Assembly (NCBI GenBank): GCA_964483145.1
Contig: CAZAAK010000079.1
Location: 1-7,377, forward strand
Length of the DNA: 7,377 bases
Direction of reading: 5' to 3'
DNA from: Colimorpha sp964483145
Lineage (GTDB): Bacteria > Bacteroidota > Bacteroidia > Bacteroidales > P3
Shown here: piece after piece, positions 4,575-7,377 of the stretch
Layout of the letters: every line of letters begins with the position of its first letter
Numbering within the stretch: the stretch's first letter is position 1
The notes under the pieces: model-generated
What the model was told of the DNA's origin: nothing
The model's input: the letters and a program-made list of their open reading frames with translations, nothing else
Databases searched by the model: none
Translations under genes and position numbers: made by a program

Positions 4575-5348
4575 TTACTTTCCTTGGAACTCAACCTTGC
4601 TTTTGTTCAAAAAGGCCTGCATACCGCTTTTTTGGTCCTCAGTGGAAAAGCATTTGCCAAAGAACTGGTTCTCGTAGGCAATAGCTTCATCAGCGGGTAG
4701 GTCGTATTCTGCATTGATGCACTGCTTGGCGTAGGCCACTGCAATGGGGGCATTTTTGCAAATACTTTCGGCTATTTGCATCGCAGCGGGCATTAAATCG
4801 GCAGGCTCGTAGACGGCATTCACTAGGCCGATGCGTAAAGCTTCATCAGCCTTAATATTGCGTCCGGTGAAAATTAATTGTTTGGCCATGCCCATCCCCA
4901 CTAGTTTGGCCAAGCGATAGGTTCCGCTGAAGCCGGGAATAATACCTAGACCCACTTCCGGCTGACCGAAACGGGCATTGTTGGAACAGATGCGGATATC
5001 GCACGCCATGGCAATTTCGCAGCCGCCGCCCAAAGCAAAACCATTTACTGCAGCAATGACAGGGATTGGTAGAGTTTCGATTTTGCGAAATACACTTGCA
5101 CCTCTCTTGCCGAATGCCGTTCCGTCGACTTCGCTCAAAGTTGCCATCTCGCTGATGTCAGCGCCAGCCACAAACGATTTATCTCCTTCACCTGTAATAA
5201 TGAGGGCCCGAGTGTTGTCGGGTAGGCTACTGAGAGCGTCATCTAGCTCTCCCAAAATGGTGCTGTTAAGTGCATTAAGTGATTTTGGAGCCGAAATAGT
5301 CAAGGCAACAATTGCTCCTTTTTGGTCTATCTTAAGGTAGTTGTACAT
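4575..5348 (-). CDS. crt: Crotonase / 3-hydroxybutyryl-CoA dehydratase
   Basis: A 257-aa enoyl-CoA hydratase of the crotonase fold, usually a cytoplasmic hexamer, that adds or removes water between crotonyl-CoA and 3-hydroxybutyryl-CoA. The oxyanion-hole segments are visible: FVAGADISEM (59-68) and ALGGGCEIAMACD (105-117). The two acid-base glutamates are Glu111 (GGGCE) and Glu131 (FGQPE), 20 residues apart as in the rat enzyme (Glu144 and Glu164). This supports hydratase activity over other crotonase-superfamily reactions. The usual PGxGGTQRL segment reads PGFSGTYRL (138-145), a mild variation. It is first in a minus-strand operon with the dehydrogenase that uses its product, which makes a C4 role more likely than long-chain fatty acid breakdown. 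Its ATG is about 28 bp from the -7 box, so the leader is short. Confidence 0.92.
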   Translation of the reverse strand: MYNYLKIDQKGAIVALTISAPKSLNALNSTILGELDDALSSLPDNTRALIITGEGDKSFVAGADISEMATLSEVDGTAFGKRGASVFRKIETLPIPVIAAVNGFALGGGCEIAMACDIRICSNNARFGQPEVGLGIIPGFSGTYRLAKLVGMGMAKQLIFTGRNIKADEALRIGLVNAVYEPADLMPAAMQIAESICKNAPIAVAYAKQCINAEYDLPADEAIAYENQFFGKCFSTEDQKSGMQAFLNKSKVEFQGK

Positions 5349-5376
5349 ATTGTGCTTTGTTTGAGATTTCAGTTTG

Positions 5377-5384
5377 CAAATATA
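5377..5384 (-). promoter_or_regulatory. Candidate -7 box of the crt-hbd operon
   Basis: On the minus strand TATATTTG (5384-5377), followed by CA, matches TAnnTTTG. It lies about 28 bp upstream of the crotonase ATG. No clear TTTG is found 19-21 bp upstream, so the -33 contact is weak or replaced by an activator. Confidence 0.6.
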
Positions 5385-5424
5385 CGAACTTTTTACCGAT
5401 TGAAGAGAAAATTTGCAACAATTC

Positions 5425-5454
5425 TTTCAATTCCACAAAAAAATCATATCTTTG
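5425..5454 (+). promoter_or_regulatory. Candidate promoter of the TM1266-hydG operon
   Basis: TATCTTTG (5447-5454), followed by CA, matches the -7 consensus. TTTC (5425-5428) with an 18-bp spacer is an imperfect -33 element. Transcription would start near 5461, giving a leader of about 45 nt. It is back to back with the crotonase promoter, 62 bp apart, so one regulator bound between them could affect both operons. Confidence 0.6.
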
Positions 5455-5506
5455 CAACGTCTTTCCAAGAAGCAATAGTTCGTCTAACCCAAAAGCCAAA
5501 TACCTG

Positions 5507-5767
5507 ATGGAGAAGAGAATAGGAACAATAACCTTGCTATTAGCCGACCGTAGCCAGGCGGTCGAAGTCAATGCTGTTATCTCAGCTTTTTCCGACATAG
5601 TCCTTTGTCGGCAAGGGTTACCGTTCCACAACAGGGATATTGCTGTCATTTCTCTCATTGTCGAAGGCTCTCCCGACCGCATCAACGCCCTTACAGGTAA
5701 GCTTGGACGGGTTTCTGGGGTTGAATCCAAAGCTGTACTGACGAAAATTAATCCTAAAAACATATAA
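5507..5767 (+). CDS. TM1266-type putative iron-only hydrogenase system regulator
   Basis: An 86-aa protein of the TM1266 family (putative iron-only hydrogenase system regulator), a small ACT-like ferredoxin-fold protein encoded beside [FeFe]-hydrogenase maturation genes. Its biochemical role is not established. The family pattern is clear: MEKRIGTITLLL at the start, RQGLPFHNRDIAVISLIVEG (35-54), then LTGKLGRVSGVESKAVL (62-78). Cys34 stands before Arg where, as I recall, other members often have Gly. I chose the ATG at 5507 because the family begins at MEKRIG; the in-frame upstream extension to 5357 would cover the promoter and looks unlike protein. The gene ends 8 bp before hydG, so the two are translated from one message. 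Confidence 0.88.
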   Translation: MEKRIGTITLLLADRSQAVEVNAVISAFSDIVLCRQGLPFHNRDIAVISLIVEGSPDRINALTGKLGRVSGVESKAVLTKINPKNI

Positions 5768-5775
5768 CGTACACA

Positions 5776-7197
5776 ATGAGAAATCAGAATTTCATAGACC
5801 GAGACAAACTGTATGGTTTGCTTGACAACAATGTCCCGACAGAATCGGAGCTCAACGACATCCTCAACAAAGCCCGCCGTCTAAAGGGTCTCGACCTCAA
5901 GGATGTGGCCAAATTGCTTTGCGTTGAGAAGGAAGAGGACATCCAGAAAATCCTTGAAGTGGCCCACTACTGCAAAGAGGAGATTTATGGCAAACGCCTT
6001 GTCCTTTTTGCCCCCATCTACACGGGTAATGCCTGCGTCAACAATTGCGTCTACTGTGGTTTCCGCCGCGACAACAAGGCTCTCCGCCGCAAAGTCCTTA
6101 CGATGGATGAAATTGAGCAGGAAACCCTTCAGCTTCTCCGTATGGGTCACAAGCGAGCCTTGCTGATTTGTGGCGAAAGCCCCCGCAACAATGCTGACTA
6201 CATGGTTGAAGCCATTCGCCGCACTTATGCCACACGCGACGAAAAAGGCAGTTCCATCCGTCGTATCAATGTGGAATTAGCTCCTATGAGCGTGGAGGAT
6301 TTTGCCAAGTTGCACGCCGAAAAAATCGGTACCTATGTCTGTTTTCAAGAGACCTATGACCCGTTGGAATATGGCAAGTTTCATCCTGCCAATACGCTCA
6401 AGGGCGACTATCTCTACCGACTCACTTGCATGGACCGCGCACAGGAGGGTGGCATCAACGATGTGGGTCTCGGTGTTCTCTTTGGCCTTACCGACTACCG
6501 TTTCGAAATCCTTGCTATCATGGAGCATGCGCGTCACCTAGAGGAGGACTACGGTTGTGGTCCGCATACGGTCAGTTTCCCTCGCATTGAGCCAGCAGAA
6601 GGCACTCCATTCAGTTTGCCCGAGAATTTGCCCCACCCCGTTTCCGACAAGGACTTTATGAAGATTGTGGCCATCATTCGCATTGCCCTACCTTACACCG
6701 GCATTATCATCAGTACTCGCGAACGCCCCGAAATGCGCGACGGGTTGATTAAATACGGGGTCAGCCAAATCAGTGCAGCAAGCGAAACCAATCCCGGCGG
6801 ATACGAAGCTGGCGAACGTAGCATTGACGAATCCGACCATCAGAAGTCAGGTGCCCAATTTTCCCTTGGCGACCATCGATCCCTTGACGAGGTAATATCC
6901 ACTATGATTGATGGTGGCTATATACCTAGTTTCTGTACAGGTTGTTACCGCAAAGGCCGTGTAGGTGCCGATTTTATGGACCTAGCCAAACCGGGTCTGA
7001 TCAAGGAGTACTGCAAGCCCAACGCCATGTTCACCTTCCGCGAGTATCTCGAGGACTATGCATCTCCGCAAACCAAGGTCAAAGGCATGGCGCTTCTCAA
7101 TCAACTCACCCAAACATTTACCAAAGAAGATCTCAAGAAGCGTGTCGAAGGCAACCTCTGCAAAATCGGTCAAGGAGACCGCGATATCTATTTCTAG
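5776..7197 (+). CDS. hydG: [FeFe]-hydrogenase maturase HydG (radical SAM tyrosine lyase)
   Basis: A 473-aa cytoplasmic radical SAM enzyme that cleaves tyrosine to p-cresol and dehydroglycine, and turns the latter into CO and cyanide for the H-cluster of [FeFe]-hydrogenase. The radical-SAM cluster motif CX3CX2C is Cys87, Cys91, Cys94. The C-terminal cluster motif CX2CX22C is Cys387, Cys390, Cys413, with exactly the spacing that separates HydG from the related tyrosine lyase ThiH. His264 in CGPHTVSFPRI corresponds to the ligand of the dangler iron (His265 in the Thermoanaerobacter italicus enzyme). Length is typical, and nothing points to inactivation. It follows the TM1266-type gene by 8 bp and is itself followed by a terminator, so the partner maturases HydE and HydF and the hydrogenase must be encoded elsewhere. 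Confidence 0.97.
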   Translation: MRNQNFIDRDKLYGLLDNNVPTESELNDILNKARRLKGLDLKDVAKLLCVEKEEDIQKILEVAHYCKEEIYGKRLVLFAPIYTGNACVNNCVYCGFRRDNKALRRKVLTMDEIEQETLQLLRMGHKRALLICGESPRNNADYMVEAIRRTYATRDEKGSSIRRINVELAPMSVEDFAKLHAEKIGTYVCFQETYDPLEYGKFHPANTLKGDYLYRLTCMDRAQEGGINDVGLGVLFGLTDYRFEILAIMEHARHLEEDYGCGPHTVSFPRIEPAEGTPFSLPENLPHPVSDKDFMKIVAIIRIALPYTGIIISTRERPEMRDGLIKYGVSQISAASETNPGGYEAGERSIDESDHQKSGAQFSLGDHRSLDEVISTMIDGGYIPSFCTGCYRKGRVGADFMDLAKPGLIKEYCKPNAMFTFREYLEDYASPQTKVKGMALLNQLTQTFTKEDLKKRVEGNLCKIGQGDRDIYF

Positions 7198-7280
7198 GCA
7201 ACTGCGCATCCCAACTTGCCCTTAGATGCAGGTATTTTGACAGGCCAGCACAGGTTGGCTTTGGCGTTAATCCTCCCATA

Positions 7281-7321
7281 AAAAAACTTCCGCAAGCGAA
7301 TGTGCTTACGGAAGTTTTTTT
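7281..7321. terminator. Bidirectional terminator after hydG
   Basis: CTTCCG (7287-7292) pairs with CGGAAG (7309-7314), and AAGC with GCTT inside, with one mismatch between the two blocks. An A run (7280-7286) and a T run (7315-7321) flank the stem, so it works both ways. It serves hydG from the left and the right-edge partial gene from the right. The 83 bp between the hydG stop and this hairpin hold nothing I recognise. Confidence 0.93.
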
Positions 7322-7322
7322 G

Positions 7323-7374
7323 TTATTGCTGTCCGGTAAAACTCAAAAGAGCATAAATACCCAGCCCGAAGCCT
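7323..7374. repeat. Right copy of the 52-bp perfect inverted repeat
   Basis: Exact reverse complement of bases 1-52. It begins at the stop codon of the minus-strand partial gene, one base after the terminator T run. The stretch between the two copies is about 7.27 kb. The last three bases of the window (7375-7377) lie outside what can be compared. Confidence 0.95.
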
Positions 7375-7376
7375 AG
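7323..7376 (-). CDS. 3' end of the second copy of the unrecognised hydrophobic protein (partial)
   Basis: On the minus strand the frame reads LGFGLGIYALLSFTGQQ and then TAA (7325-7323), identical at the DNA level to the plus-strand fragment at the left edge and one codon longer. It too is followed at once by a hairpin terminator, but one of unrelated sequence. Identity through synonymous positions and its loss right after the stop point to a recent duplication, gene conversion, or an assembly effect. The protein family cannot be told from 17 residues. Confidence 0.45.
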   Translation of the reverse strand, partial: LGFGLGIYALLSFTGQQ

Positions 7377-7377
7377 T

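Noticed and set aside
5357..5506. N-terminal extension of the TM1266-type protein from an upstream ATG
   Set aside because: The extension would include the promoter region and a Lys/Asn/Ser-rich non-conserved stretch, while the family starts at MEKRIG encoded from 5507.
1..7377. The whole window as a composite transposon bounded by terminal inverted repeats
   Set aside because: No transposase or target-site duplication is visible, the interior is housekeeping metabolism, and the repeats read as coding 3' ends stopping at a TAA.

Overview
The window looks like a piece of a chromosome from an anaerobic Bacteroidota, most likely Bacteroidales. Several intergenic regions carry the Bacteroidota-type -7 promoter motif TAnnTTTG (often followed by CA), Shine-Dalgarno sequences are not evident before the genes, and the proteins (a Bacteroidales-like branched-chain aminotransferase, a small lipoprotein with an SCT-type lipobox, an XRE regulator with a short conserved-looking tail) fit that group. 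The genus cannot be fixed from this sequence alone.

Layout. Both edges carry the same 52-bp sequence in inverted orientation. In each copy it reads as the last 16 codons and stop of the same unrecognised hydrophobic protein, pointing inward and ending at a strong hairpin terminator. Next to the left edge, on the minus strand, is a 39-aa lipoprotein with its own promoter. Then comes a long stretch without a supported gene (241-1394): a GC-rich, foldable island around 700-840, followed by about 550 bp of very AT-rich DNA holding three exact copies of a near-palindromic 12-mer. The last copy lies where the -33 element of the promoter for an XRE-family regulator (1395-2147) would be. A consensus promoter then drives a tRNA with anticodon CAU, and ilvE starts 29 nt later with no promoter of its own in sight.

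On the minus strand, crotonase (5348 to 4575) and 3-hydroxyacyl-CoA dehydrogenase (4542 to 3706) form a two-gene operon. Together they interconvert acetoacetyl-CoA, 3-hydroxybutyryl-CoA and crotonyl-CoA, as in butyrate-type fermentation. The dehydrogenase has sequence changes that suggest NADPH rather than NADH use. Divergently, a TM1266-type small protein and hydG (CO/CN- synthesis for the [FeFe]-hydrogenase H-cluster) form a second two-gene operon that ends at a terminator, without hydE, hydF or a hydrogenase gene. The two operons share a 158-bp intergenic region with a promoter in each direction, putting two redox-disposal functions of a fermentative anaerobe side by side.

Most genes here are ordinary metabolic ones. 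The points most worth following are the inverted duplicate ends, the repeated operator-like motif upstream of the XRE gene, the very small lipoprotein, and the predicted cofactor switch in the dehydrogenase. I found no CRISPR array, defence system, complete insertion sequence or recognisable new multi-gene system.
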